From assembly GCA_037176885.1 (NCBI GenBank), contig JAWWNJ010000207.1, positions 186,001-250,000 of the forward strand: a stretch of DNA of 64,000 bases, read 5' to 3'. Below the pieces are notes generated by a model that saw nothing but the letters and a program-made list of their open reading frames with translations, was not told where the DNA came from and did not search any database. Source of the DNA: Favolaschia claudopus. Taxonomy: Eukaryota > Basidiomycota > Agaricomycetes > Agaricales > Mycenaceae. Position numbers and translations under genes: made by a program. Shown here in pieces: positions 42,998 to 55,292 of this stretch (position 1 is its first letter; each line of letters starts with the position of its first letter).

Positions 42998-44332
42998 CTC
43001 GTCATCACAGAAAGTAACCGGAAATTTGATCGGTTTGGACCAAATTTGTAGTTTTTTGTGGTGAATTTTTTATGAACATAATGTTTGGCATCTACTGACA
43101 TCTCATGCACTGGTCATCTCAGCCAGGAAGATTCAGTACAGCTCGTAGACTGAGAATAACTTTGGCACTTGTGATTTTGCGCAATTCGACAAAAGCGCAG
43201 CATTGGACAATGATTTTGGCACATAGTTATGAGTTTGATACTTATGGGTAGTAGATATGTATGGAATGATTCCACAGCACAAGAATTGGACCGGAAAGAT
43301 AAGTGCAAATGCAAAGTCTAGGCAAGTTTTGTCCGAGGGCACACAACAAACATAAACAGATTTGCGTGCTGCAACATTTTCACAGCTGAAAGTCATATTT
43401 TAAAGGGCAGTTGCTTCCAAACTGTCTGTAACTACAAAATAGAACGCTGAACTAGTATTATACGTCATTCGTGTACCTTCCAACAGTTTCATTCGAACCA
43501 AAACCACAATTTCAACAATTCTGGCTAAGATCTTTGCATGCACCTTTTCTTGCCAATATTGCAGGTTGAAGGTCATACAAAAGGCTGCTCAGGGTACCCC
43601 TAAGTCTGAACAACCACCATATTACACCACAATCACCCTACATGCGTCTCAAACAGGGATTTGGTTATATTCTCTGCATTATTCACAGTCAAACTACTGC
43701 AAACCGAGGCACTCTTGAATTTGTGCAGACTCCTGGTCAACGTATACAACGGCAATCTTCTTCAAACTCATACGGGGTAAATGGAACATACCAAACTAAG
43801 GTAGACCCAGTCCACCCTCGACAAACATCACGTGAAATTTCCTTATTCAGCGGTTTTCGACAAAATGCATCTGTAAAGTACATTGTAGTTTGAATTGGAA
43901 AAATCCCCTCGACCAAATCCTTTATTTCAGTCTAAGCTTCATTTTTCTCTCTGACATTGTGACGATACCATGAGTTTCTGGGCCAGAGTTATCGAATCAC
44001 TGGTGGCTGTCTCAAAATTTGCTCCCACGACTGCCTCAACTGTTTTCCCATCACAAAACTTGTTTCCGGAACTCCTTCTTGCACAGAGGTAATAGAGCTC
44101 TGATATTTTATCTCTGGATACTTGAATACAATTAGAACAATCTGGTCGGAGGAATTTGGCTGTTTCCTCCTAATAGTCTCGATATAAGGAGGTTCGCTGT
44201 AGATGGAAATAACACGTGATGTTCGTCGAGGGTGGACTGGGTCTACCTTACAATATAGGATACAAGTTCCGTGAGAAAACACGTGACCGCGTCAAAATAG
44301 CACAATTTCCGGTTACTTTCTGTGATGACGAG
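42998..44332. mobile_element. 1335 bp TIR element, family CTCGN-AAAGTAACCG, copy 2
   Basis: Ends CTCGTCATCACAGAAAGTAA and complement, flanked by TA (42996-42997, 44333-44334). It contains a second element at 43799-44248. Internal frames show no transposase motif. Confidence 0.75.
43799..44248. mobile_element. 450 bp TA-flanked TIR element nested in copy 2
   Basis: Ends AGGTAGACCCAGTCCACCCT and complement extend to CATCACGTG (about 38 bp). TA at 43797-43798 and 44249-44250. Confidence 0.8.
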
Positions 44333-44509
44333 TAGGCAAGGCAAATACAAGTCAAACAGGCACCCTTGCCTCTATCAGGGTCTCGGAGGAACTCGACGAG
44401 GCACTGGAGGCTAATTTGGGTGATCCTATACTTGAAAAGAGGGCCAGGCCATCAGTCGCGTGACTTTTGACAGAAAGTCACGGGGTCAATGTCGAGATGT
44501 TGAGATCGT

Positions 44510-44880
44510 ACGAGACGTCGCGAGCGGAGCGAGCGCAGCGGGGTTCGGGGCGGCCAGCCCCAACAAGCTGTGTGACCGAACGGAGGGAGGCCGGCGAGCG
44601 CAGCGAGTCGGCCGTGCCGGAGGCAGGGAGCTAAAGCTTGTGTTGTTTGAACTTTGAAGTAAAGATGATAATGATCATGTGACACGAGTACATGTGACTT
44701 GTAGCTAAAGAGTAACTAAAACGAGCTATGGGACCCGTGCCTTCGCCACTCAGGACCCTTCAAATGCTTTGACCTGCACTCACTTGCTGCTTTCAAGGCC
44801 GACGGCGCCGCACTGCCGCTCGCTGCACTCGCCGGCGCGCGTCGCCGCGGGGATTCTCAGGCTTTGACAGAAAGTCACGG
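44510..44880. repeat. Family G GC-rich repeat, two facing parts
   Basis: 44510-44640 (GGGGTTCGGGGCGGCCAGCC to GGCAGGGAGCTAAAGCTTG) is in plus orientation; 44710-44870 is the complement of 19525-19660. TTTGACAGAAAGTCACGGG stands at both outer sides. Confidence 0.65.
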
Positions 44881-47290
44881 GATAAAATTCCCTTTCCTGG
44901 ACCCAATGCTGTGCACTTCTTCTTTTCATGTATAGGATAGGTAAACGGACCCTTACAACTGGAGATAATCATAGAGGCCCGCGGCACACAGAGTAACCCA
45001 ATGTTTTGGGTTCTGCGAGAGTAACAGATGAAGACTGGGTTGATTTGCAGTCTAGGCTTGTAGTAAAGCAAGACGGAACGACGGTCTGCGGAGTATCCAA
45101 GCGAAAGGTCTATATGATATATGGGCGCTGCGGACCTGCTGAAGAGTTACAGCCAAGTTGTCACACCAATGAACCTTTTGAACATCAGGGTGCCGGATGT
45201 TGGATCAACGGCAGGGTGATGCCTCAGATCTGGAACAGTGATTAACGGACATCCATCATGTCACGGAGAGTGCTCCGCGGACTCGGCCTGTACATCACGG
45301 AAGATCATTCCAGTATGCCGCTGATAAGATGGTTTGACACTGAAGCATAGGAGTGTCTTGGACGATGATCTGATGGTCTGGAAACAGAACTATTAGAGAT
45401 CTAGAAAGGTCTAGACAGGGTGGCGCAACCATATGATTTAAAGGATCTACATGGATGCCGGGGAGACACGTTGGAGCGGAACAGTGACACACATCTGTGG
45501 ATGACCAAGATAGTGATTCCATTGTGAGACAGTCAGAATAGATGAGTTTTCATGGACGGATCGTGACGATTCAGGACGGCAGGCAGCCGTAGGACACACG
45601 TATACCCAACCCCAACTCAATTGTTTCTGTATCTTGACTCAGATTTGTTTACATCATGTATTTTCTTGGCATTAGTATAAAGGACCATGTATTTCTCGTC
45701 GTTTGTCTAGTTCATCGTGCGCAGGCCATTGACGGCGTTGGTGATCTCAGGCGGAGACGTAGAGGCATTTAAATTGGAGTTATTTGCTTGCTAGTTTTTG
45801 TCTTCATTAGAAACGATTTGTTGAAGTTCAGACAAGTGTGAATAAGATATAAGTTTCTAGAAGCGTTCACCCACGGAAACTTTGGACTGTGGAGTTTTGT
45901 CATGGTATAGCCAACCCAGTAACCCTCCAAGGACTTGGCCCGCTTGAGCATTGCTCGCCCCCATTTACCGGTGTTGCGTTTGACTGGTCCACTTAACCCG
46001 CGGACTACTCAGAATCAGTTGAAGTGAAAGTGTGCTTAAGAGTGAACTAGTATCTCCCCAAGTTGAAGAGAGTAGACGGTCTATCCGCGGACGCATTGTG
46101 TTTAAGATCGCTTGCACATAACCTGACGGGATATGATTAGTGTCGTGGAGCTTGTGCTATATAAAGGAGTGTCAAACGTTCCTGATTGTTGGAAGTTCAG
46201 GTCTGCAGTAGCAATTGGCGCTGTACGAAGAGTGTGTACGAGACATTTCTAGCAATTGGCTGGTGTCAAATATATTCAATTCGCCCTGACTGTTGGAGTT
46301 CCTCCCAGTCTTGTATCCTAAAAACCGTTTTACTTTGTTCATTGGAAAGTCCGCGGACGGATCTCCTCTCGACTAGAGTTAGTTAAGAAGCTTGTCTTGC
46401 CTCAGTTCAGACCAGTAGACGAAGTTGAACTACATCTGGATTTCGGATTGGACCCCACGAACTCAATAGGAAGCACTTGGTGTATCTTGTTGAGACCTAT
46501 ATATATTGTTGGAGTGTTGTGTGTGTTGGTTGAGGTGTTTTGTGTTTTGTAGTGGATTAGTCCATTGCGCACTCTGCACTTCTATATCGATATACTCAAG
46601 TGCAGTGTTTCAGTGTATAATTCAAGATATGATCCAACAGACAATATATTGCGACAAAACAAACAAAAGAAACAAATAAGCTTCTGGAGTTTATCTCGAA
46701 TGAAGTCCAACGTCTAGTTATTTACGAAGCCAACACTGGCTTGACGCTCACAACGAGAGGAGGGAATCCACTAGAGCTCTAATACATGATATAGTGCCTT
46801 ATATACATTCACAGCAATAAATATGAGACGATAGCAAAACAATCTTTTGGGTATAATGTTGATAGCTCCGGACCCTCTTGGTCCAGACCTCATTCAGTTT
46901 TACTTGTTAAAGGCTTTCCTCCGACAGTGATGAGGGATTTACGCCTTTACCTCCGGCATTCGTTAGATACCATTGTTCTCCCTCCGGCACCCTCTTGAAT
47001 ACCATTGTCTGTATGGCTTGGCCAATGCAGATCTTCCCCGTTTGTACTGATATCTCCGGCTACGATTCAATAGCCCTCTTTGCTATCCAATCGATGATCT
47101 ACTTTCTCCAACCGGTGCTGTGTGAAATAAGGAACGCCCCTAACGAATATAGGGAGAATCGAGTCGCGGATTGACAAGTCGAGGCAAACCGAGTAGCAGC
47201 AGAAGTAATGCAGAAGATGCTGATGAGCGGATTGTTAAAGGATCAATGATCTTATGAAGATTTCTCTGATAAAAGACAAAATGGAGGCAT
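44881..47290. other. No recognised gene; one orphan ORF and TATA-like sites
   Basis: An orphan plus frame ends at 45245 (DEDWVDLQSRLVVKQDGTTV, RCGPAEELQPSCHTNEP); family unknown. CTATATAAAGG at 46156 is TATA-like and could belong to a lost LTR or gene. The remainder is A/T-rich without a credible frame. Confidence 0.4.
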
Positions 47291-47292
47291 TA

Positions 47293-48166
47293 CTCGGTGT
47301 TACAAAAAGTAACCGATAATTTGGTCACTCCTTCACGGCCACGTGATATTTTTTCGAAGTGTCGCGCTTCAAATATACCCCTGACAATTCTCTACAGCAT
47401 ACATGAAAAGATCCCTGACATTCCTTGTCTGAGGCTCCTGAGACTTGTCAACAAACTGAACGTCATAGTATTTTTGCATGCAGCCGGCACAAACCACACA
47501 AAAACTCGACAATATCTGATCAACGTACCGGATTTCCAACCTGCATTTGATAAAGACGATACTATCCCATCCAGTCATACAAAATACTTGTGAAAACGGC
47601 GTCAAAATAGTGTGAAAAGAGGTCGCCCATATTTCACCTCGAATTTGTCCCTGTTGTTGATCCCGGTTAATGAGGAGGGTAGATGATGATAATATATGTC
47701 GCTGAATAGCTCTTGGTTACTTGATTGACACAGAGAGCAACAGAGCTGCTGGAATTTTCACATTAATCCCATCTTTTTGTAGCAAAACGAGCTGATACCC
47801 AGCTTGAAACTGAATCAAATCTGAGTGGTGGAATTCAGACGCTCAAAAAAGCCCCAATGACATGGTTCAGACAGACCAAATTTAGTCAGACAATAGAATC
47901 GTGTATAAAATACAACATAGAATACTTGAAACTGTGTTTCCGGTGCTAACAAAGCGAGAGCCAAATGGTTTCTTCTAAATAAGGCAAAATGTTAGCTGTC
48001 AGATTGAACCGACTGGTGCGAGACATTCGCGGCGTCGTTTCTCCCAAACTGCCATACAAATAGGTACAGAACATCCCAATGAACATTCCTATGTGCTTGA
48101 ACCAACAAAATACTACACGATTCGGCCTAAAATGGCACATTGTCGGTCACTTTTTGTAACACCGAG
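47293..48166. mobile_element. 874 bp TIR element, family CTCGN-AAAGTAACCG, copy 3
   Basis: Ends CTCGGTGTTACAAAAAGTAA and complement of CTCGGTGTTACAAAAAGTGA, flanked by TA (47291-47292, 48167-48168). A 98-codon frame inside has no motif. Confidence 0.8.
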
Positions 48167-48168
48167 TA

Positions 48169-49418
48169 GAAGGAACCGGGCGGGTCTGACCTCCCCCTCC
48201 TAATATTCATATAGGAATGAGCAAGGACTTGAGACAGTCATGGATACAGGCTCACAACGAGGATTTGGAATTTAGAACAATCATCAATCAAGAGGATGCC
48301 GTTAACGGAGTGTTGAACATGCCTTATTTGATATTAAACATGGTCAAAATTTCATCCCAAGTCTATCAACGCGAGATCCACCCTCCGCTTTCACAATCAA
48401 TCTGTTCAAAGAGTTTCAACTGCATAACCTGGAATCAGAAAGCTGGGTACAATCATCTGTGAGCAATCAGACGGCTTTCAGATGATTCCTTTACAGCTGA
48501 TATACCAGTAAGTTGAACACCATAACACAAGAGGTCTCAGATCAGGCGCTCAGGCACATTGATCATCAAATGTAAACATCAAGTGCAAGTCCTTCAGCCT
48601 CAGTTGCTTTTGGGAGTTGGAATGTCATGATTTGGCACCGACTAGTGTTCCACGTTACTTCCTGCGTAAATTTGGCCTCTAGCTTCATCATCAACCAACC
48701 CTAAAAAACTTTTGGTATGACAATTCTCGCCGACACCATAGGCGAACCAGATGAAAATGTGACCCTTTACATTGGTTGATCAATGGGCCCTATTGCCCGA
48801 TCTGAGACCTCTTGCAGTAACGGCTTGTGATTTCGATACCAACTCATTGCGCCACTGGACAGAATCCATATGCAGCATTTCAACGGTAGTTTGGGTCTTT
48901 AATTTCCTCGCCTTGAGGAAGCGATCCGGCCAGCTGCACAACATTGACGTGATACTAAGCCACTGCATGCCCTGAACCGGGCTTCAATACTGATCCGACT
49001 TGTACAAAGACACCACACACTAAGGTGAGTTATCCTTGATATTTAAACACAGGGTTATACGTAAACCTGCCTAGACATCTCAGACCCTAACCTAGTATAC
49101 TGAAGCTGTGGTGCTAGAGGATATCTCTTGCGTTGTGTTCACAAACCAAAAAGCATATTGGGTATTGATGGGCCATCAAATTGCCCCCGGCAGAGCCAAT
49201 TTCCCCTTTAGGATGGCCAAATTTGTGGTCAAAATCACGAAAGTCAATGGGGAGTAAATCTGCTCCATACAATCTCTTCTACTCTTCAAAAGGAAGCCAT
49301 TTATGCAATATTAAGAAATTTGGGTGACTGTCACACGAGTTATTAGCGTCACAATGTTCACCGTAAAAGTTTGTCACGAAGTCACGTCCCCCACCATATA
49401 AAGAAGATCTATGTTTAG
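48169..49418. other. No gene recognised
   Basis: A/T-rich with short frames only. Confidence 0.45.
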
Positions 49419-49506
49419 GGTACGCGGGACGGGCACGGTTCGATTTCCGGCGAAAGGCCGCGGAACTCGATTGATGCCTGGAAACACGGTCACATGATCA
49501 CTTTCT
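49419..49506 (-). pseudogene. Plavaka transposase fragment (empty-site copy)
   Basis: The minus strand reads ESDHVTVFPGINRVPRPFAG NRTVPVPR without interruption. This matches the coding sequence around the hAT-type insertion at 56315-56770, so it shows that site before insertion. Nothing else of the gene survives here. Confidence 0.7.
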
Positions 49507-50170
49507 CTCTATATTTGCTTGGTTCCGGCTCCTTTCTCACTCGTTTCCTGAGACGATTCGATTGATTTGACTGAACGGAATTCGAGCTTGAGTGGGGATG
49601 TAAATAAGCATTGGACAGAGAAGCTTAAGAAAGAGATAGCTACATATGGCTTGCTCAGTCTATTTCGTTCAATTCGAACTAAGACTCTTCTAGTGGTAGG
49701 GCAAGTTAAAGTCCTCCTTCTGAGTCGATTCTTATGTCGACTATAATGTCTACAGCTCGATGCTCCAGCTGATTCTGAGCCGATCCTTCTCCAAGCAACT
49801 CAATAGAAATAATTGACTCAGAGATATTCAAGTCAAATCGAAGTTCTGCGACAATCAATTCTGAGAACTGATACAAACCACAAGATTGGTGTAGAATTGA
49901 TACCAGAATGAAGTTGAAAATTGGTCAATAATTCAATGTTCATCCATAACTTGGAATGCGACGGTTTAAGTAAACTCAACTTGACGCGTTCCTAGGGTCC
50001 AGGGATGATGCCGTCTGATGGGGGACGCGCGAGCCGGTGCGAGGAGATGGTCCTCAGTGCCATGATGGCTGCATAACACTGTGTACTGTGCTGACTCGGG
50101 AGTCTAGGCACGGTTGTGAGCTCCAGGGGGAGCTGGATTTGATAGAGCTCGGATGTTGCGTCAAGGGGAG
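49507..50170. other. No gene recognised
   Basis: No supported frame. The right edge ends in the purine-rich CAAGGGGAG that precedes an LTR-like start. Confidence 0.4.
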
Positions 50171-50326
50171 TGTTGGAAATCTGAGGCTGTGACGCACCTC
50201 CTCGCGAACTCTCTAGAATATTCTTTTGACTCACATTTACAGAACCTAGTAGAATTAGCTAGAATACCTACTGTAGTATAAATACCAGACTGAATCTACT
50301 GTGTAGGGCATCTGTTTGCCCTAACA
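50171..50326 (+). mobile_element. Putative short Copia-type LTR
   Basis: Starts TGTTGG after CAAGGGGAG and ends CTAACA; contains TAGTATAAATACC, a TATA-like site. No second LTR is present, so this is a solo LTR or a 3' LTR remnant by inference. Confidence 0.35.
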
Positions 50327-50861
50327 CACATTCTAACCATAGTGTGATTGCAAACCAATTCATCGTATTTGATCTCGGCATCATTACCGGCAAAAAAATC
50401 CAATACGACCAGCGGCTGGTGCGCGCATCAGATACCGACGCCCTTGCTTCAACGGGCGTTATCAGAAATTTGAACTCACGCCGCGAACTTGTGACGATCA
50501 CCTGTCACGTCACGGTGGGGTTGACCTATCCAACAATGAGAAAGTACCCATAAGCTCCTGTGCTCTAGTGATTGAAGAATCTGTATTCTCAAGTTTCATG
50601 TACTTTTCAACGTCATGAGTTCGATCGAATTCGAGTCTCAACCTGCGCAATCTTTTTTTCCCTTGTATTTCTGAGAACTTAGACCTATAGCATTATTGCA
50701 CTACGCAGTGGGCCGGTGCCTATAAGATTCTGTTGTCCTTTTTTGATTTCTTATAGGGTGCTGTGTTCGACTATATTTATTGTGTGTTTGTTTCTACTGC
50801 GAAGATTCTGGGAGGATTCGTGTTGGGCCTGATTCCAGCTGTTGGGCCTAATTCGCTAGAT

Positions 50862-51005
50862 TCTGGAGGCGTTTTTCATGTGTTGCCTCTAATTCCCTCC
50901 CGCGCCGTCGTTGTTGCTCCTGATTCCCTGGATTCTGGGGGCGTTTTTCGTGTGTTGCCCCTAATTCCCTCTCACGCTGTCGTTGTTGCCCGTAATTCCA
51001 CTCGT
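50862..51005. repeat. 72 bp tandem duplication
   Basis: Two units with GATTCTGGGGGCGTTTTTCG and CTGTCGTTGTTGCCCGTAAT types of sequence follow each other at 72 bp. Half-units with CTAATTCC and GGCCTAATT flank them. The open frame across them is a by-product. Confidence 0.6.
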
Positions 51006-51377
51006 TTGGTGACCCCTCTGCAAGGAATTAGGGGCCTAATTCCCCGTTACCGTAGCTAGAGTTTCGGTTTTCGCCGTACGGTTTCCGTTCGAGCCCATAT
51101 AGCATGCCAACGAAACCTATCAGGCCATTCGCAGTGACACTACCATGGTTTGTAAGGTATTTGGCACATATTTGGTTCCAACAATATTTTTCTGCACCGT
51201 TAATATAGTGTTCAACCGGTGACTATAATAATGATTTTAGTTGGCATTAATTATATATAAGGGCTCGCACTTGGCTATAATTTTTTCGCATTTAATATAA
51301 GGGCCAGGGCTCGTCTATAAGATTCTTTTTGCATTTTCGAGTTGGTGCTGAGATTTTTTTGCAGGTGTGCTTTTTTA
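51006..51377. other. No gene recognised
   Basis: A/T-rich, with CTATAAGATTCT occurring here and at 50729. Confidence 0.4.
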
Positions 51378-51713
51378 TTATCTGGCTGATCCCGGGTGCG
51401 GAGACACTAGGTCGGGGGCAAGCTGAGGTTGCGGGGAAAGAAGGGAATCAGATAAGACTGGGGCTGCAGTCGAAAAGAATTCAATGTCAGCCTTGGTAAG
51501 CCGAGCCCCTCTATCTAGTTTTTCTACAAGAGCTTCGAGGCGGTCCACATCCAGCTTCTCCGGGTCACGGCATTCGACCCATTGCTGGATAATCTGCAGT
51601 TTGTCTTGGGGGACACGTCCATCCTTGAGGCTCTTGCCCAACCGGTAATCAGATCTCTGTGCTTTGGTAAGGGTCGGGGCTTCTTTCTTCACTGATTTCT
51701 TCTTGCCAGCCTA
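51378..51713 (-). pseudogene. Gag-like fragment (C-terminal part)
   Basis: Reads VPQDKLQIIQQWVECRDPEK, LDVDRLEALVEKLDRGARLT and KADIEFFSTAAPVLSDSL. The same words in the same order occur at 53.2-53.4 kb (DKLQIIQQWVECRDPGK). It is therefore a second copy of the same protein family, in opposite orientation, with its start cut off by a TAG near 51711. Confidence 0.55.
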
Positions 51714-52643
51714 CTCAGTGGGGGAGCTCGTTGGATTCCGTGTCAGAGTTTTCAACACCAAATACATCTCAAGCGCATTTAGCTGATACAGTACATACAA
51801 TGCATACATCTAAGCAGAGTATGTCTTTGAGAAGATATACAGTATATTCACTGAATCACTAAGTTCAGAGTCCTCATGTAAAGTAAATGTGTGAGTTGAG
51901 CCGTTCCAATCAGGATTAGGAAGGGGTGGGCCAGAGCCTGAAGACCAGAAGAGCAATGATCAGAAGGGGAGTAAACACCTTCATTGCATTTAGCTGGAAG
52001 TACTGTCTGTGGGTTGAAGGATAAGTAGTACCAGATTTTTTGAACGACGCCTTGAGCTCCAGCGAAGCCGATGCGTTGAAGTTCAGATCCATATCACTCG
52101 GAACCTCGGGGCATCAGCTGGCATTGTTTAGGATCACACGGAATCACAACTTCTCAGGCCGAACGGCAACGCATCACAAAAGAAGGCGATTGTATCCGCA
52201 ACTGTACCACTATGTACGGCTCTCTTGGGCGACGGCACTTCTGCATTTGGGAGGGGAGGGGCCTTTTACGTATGTTGGGTTTACGATTGTAAAAGAATTT
52301 TTAAAAAATAGCCTATGCTTGGCCTAACTTATGTAAGTACGTTGTATGTACGCTGTGTGGAGTCAGTCCTAGTCTGTCCAACTAATGCAGCAAGCAATCA
52401 TTCGGGCATTAGCCTGAGGATTGCCTGCATATCACGCCACCTTGCCATTGAATGGCCTACAGCGGGATAAGGATAATGCGTGAATCTCCAAAGCTGCAAA
52501 GTATTTATAATGCCATTGACCTTAGTGAATATGTATTTTAAATCTTACACTATCCAGGTATATCTGTGTGTATGTATGGATGTACTTCTTGTAAAGCTTG
52601 CACGCATTCGGGAAATTAGAACCCCCTCCACAGCTCTACTTAC
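51714..52643. other. No gene recognised
   Basis: No supported frame. Confidence 0.4.
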
Positions 52644-52709
52644 TTGTACGGGATTCACGCAAGCTCCCCCACCTGTAGGCCGGGACTCCGGCATACAAAT
52701 CATATCGTG

Positions 52710-53555
52710 GCACTAGGTGGAAGGTTTGGCATGCCAAATGTGCCTACATGGGGACGCAGCGAGGATCCGCAAGCTTTCTACTCCGCAAACGAGTTTGAAA
52801 TTCTTGCGATCTGCTTTCGTGCTGAGGTGGAACACTACTTGGTGCTCCTGGACGAACGCTACGATTTCCTGAGCGATGAGCCTCGCGCACCAAGTGAAGA
52901 GGCTTTGTGCTACTATCAGCGTTCGTTTAGCGCTGTGGCTCCGCGATCAACCCACTCAATCGCAAGCAACTCCTCGTTCGAAGGTGTGCTTCATCCTGTT
53001 TCGACTTCCACTCCTCCCCTTGCGCACAAGCCAACGCCAGTCAAACGGGAAGAGAGGGAAGTCAGGATTGAAGTTCATCCTTTGACGGATGTTGAAGAAG
53101 TAATTCCCCTTTCTATTCCTCGCGACTCCGTTCCGCCAAAGGCATTCCGCAAGGCTGCCACACAGGGCTCTGGCTTCAAGCTGCTTTTGGACCCCTTACA
53201 TACAAGACAAACTGCAGATTATCCAGCAATGGGTCGAATGCCGGGATCCGGGGAAGCTCGATGTCGAGCGCCTCGAAGCTCTTGTAGAGAAACTAGATAG
53301 AGGCAATCGGCTTACCAAGGCCGACATTGAATTTTTTTCGACTGCGGCACCGGTCTTATCTGATTCCCTTCCTTCCCCGCAACCTCAGCTTCCCCCCGAC
53401 AGTGTCTCCGCACCCGAGATTAGCCAGATGATCAAAGAGATCAAGCATAACGCTGGGAAAACTGGACCCATTTTGGTGGAAATTCAAAAGCTGGCAACCA
53501 AATTTGGGGGTTATGTCGGTGTATGGCTCTCTTCACATTCAATTTCAAATTATTG
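52710..53555 (+). pseudogene. Gag-like fragment, frameshifted
   Basis: First frame: MPNVPTWGRSEDPQAFYSAN, EFEILAICFRAEVEHYLVLL, then an acidic/proline stretch (VKREEREVRIEVHPLTDVEE). Near 53200 the frame shifts and goes on as DKLQIIQQWVECRDPGKLDV, ERLEALVEKLDRGNRLTKAD, and ISQMIKEIKHNAGKTGPILV to about 53555. It links the ANEFEIL part (also at 39.1 kb) with the WVECRDP part (also at 51.5 kb), so it shows the order of the full protein. The function is unknown; a retroelement Gag is the likeliest reading. Confidence 0.55.
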
Positions 53556-54004
53556 ATCAATATATGCCTAGGTTTGCGCCAAACCTACACTAACTCGGCA
53601 AAAAAAATGTCCGATGGGTTTTTTGTCCGTATTGCGGTGTTAATACCTGTATTCGAGAGCAAACAACTTCTGAGCGTGCACAAGATATTGAGACCGATTG
53701 GTATGCTACCTCGCCGCCGTGCAATCCCTTGATCCGCCATCAAATGAGCAGAATTCCCAAATAGCCAGATTTTCAATTTGAGTAGGGATTTTTTCTGACA
53801 AAATCTGAGTGCGCAAAATGAAAGAAGACCCAAATACAAGTACTTTCACAAGTCAAACCTTATGAAAATATCCAGCCGTTGAAGCGCTATAGGCTCGACA
53901 AAACTGCCATTTTGGGCATATTTCGGCAAATTCCGGTCAACTCGGTCGAAAGAAAGGTCCGACCACAGAAAACAGGGCACAGAAAAGAAAACGAGTGCTA
54001 GCTA
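53556..54004. other. No gene recognised
   Basis: A/T-rich spacer without a supported frame. Confidence 0.4.
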
Positions 54005-54409
54005 TGGTGCGCGTCACTTAGTCACCGCCTCTCCGCGACAACGCTAACTGTGACCCCAGTTTTTGCCCTAATTTTTATTCCTCTTGCAAAACGACTTCTT
54101 TTCAATAGAGGAACAACTTCCCAAGAGGGATTTCTAAAATTTAAATAATTGAAGGAGCTATAAATTTTCACCCCACCCAATTTGGCAGTATACACCAATT
54201 TCGATCTTGCTGGCCTCCAGAACCCTCAATACGAGGGATATCAAACACCACTCCTATGCCAAAACCCAAATCGCACCAGTAGGTGCATCAAAAGTCCACT
54301 GAAAAAGTCTCCAAATCCAGGTTTCAATAGGGTGTTTTGAAAAAATTTCGGCCTCCGGCCGATTTGGCAGTAGTGCAAAGGAGGCGGTGACTAAAAGTGA
54401 CGCGCACCA
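54005..54409. mobile_element. 405 bp TA-flanked MITE with an empty site in the window
   Basis: Ends TGGTGCGCGTCACTTAGTCA and the complement of TGGTGCGCGTCACTTTTAGT. TA at 54003-54004 and 54410-54411. The related repeat at 13.68 kb has GCTAGCTAAGTGG unbroken. Confidence 0.85.
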
Positions 54410-54808
54410 TAAGTGGCTAGGAATTTCAAATCAAATAGATCTTTGGGAAGAGGAGCCCCGGAAACTCTGGTTTCTGAGGTCTCTGTGAGTGAGGCTTCCG
54501 GATGAGCACTAACCCACAAACACAGCGAACGCAGAGACCGGACAGGCGGAATCCGAGAAGACGACTCCCCCAACCCAAAGAGATTTCGGTAGATGGAGCA
54601 TTAGATTAGAGAATCATGATGGGACGTGGTGCAAAGGTAGAACACAGATACTCCGAGACAATGAAGATGTAAAAATTGAACGTAGCCACTTAACCAAGTT
54701 GGCTTGTGAATATGAGGGTTCACACCATTCAAACGTCCAAAAGAACGAGAGCGATAAAGGTAACGGGAATTGTATAAAGACTCGCAAAGTCGAGCCGGCC
54801 CAGGAATC
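54410..54808 (+). repeat. ~400 bp dispersed repeat, copy 2
   Basis: Closely matches 13679-14080 in the same orientation, from AAGTGGCTAGGAATTTC to GCAAAGTCGAGCCGGC, with a few small indels. Confidence 0.75.
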
Positions 54809-55292
54809 AGGCCGAGACCGCGGGTTTGATGGACTTGATCACATCGTCGGACCTTCGGAGCTTACCGAGTGGCTGTACCCTGTGATTTTGCAGACAAAAA
54901 CCAGTACCGATTTGCCATGGGCGCATAAGTGCTTGCGTTAATAGGTTAGAATTGCTACTGACACACTAAGAGACAACTTTTGTTACCTCAAAAGTTATTG
55001 AACCATATAATAAACTCTCGAAGTGAACTGTCATCTTTTCCAGGAAGTGCAACACGGTCACATGACTCCAATCACAATGTTCTCGTCTTCGCGATACATT
55101 AAAGACGAGGCCAGTCAGATATATTCTCAACACAGTCATTCGAGCAGAGTAAACAGAAAAAGAGTTCCTGTCAATTTCAAAGAAAAATAGGGACGTCTTG
55201 TAAAGAAAACACGCATTGTTGCTAAACATTTCTCATTTAGACTGGGACTGAAGATTGGGTTGCAATGAAGAAACAATATGCGGAACAAGCAA
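54809..55292. other. No gene recognised
   Basis: No supported frame. Confidence 0.4.

Noticed and set aside
44510..44640. CpG-rich promoter or rRNA fragment
   Set aside because: The same GC-rich words occur at five places as a dispersed repeat, and no rRNA signature is seen.
50763..51059. 98-codon secreted repeat protein
   Set aside because: The frame exists because of a 72 bp tandem repeat (a multiple of three); no other support.
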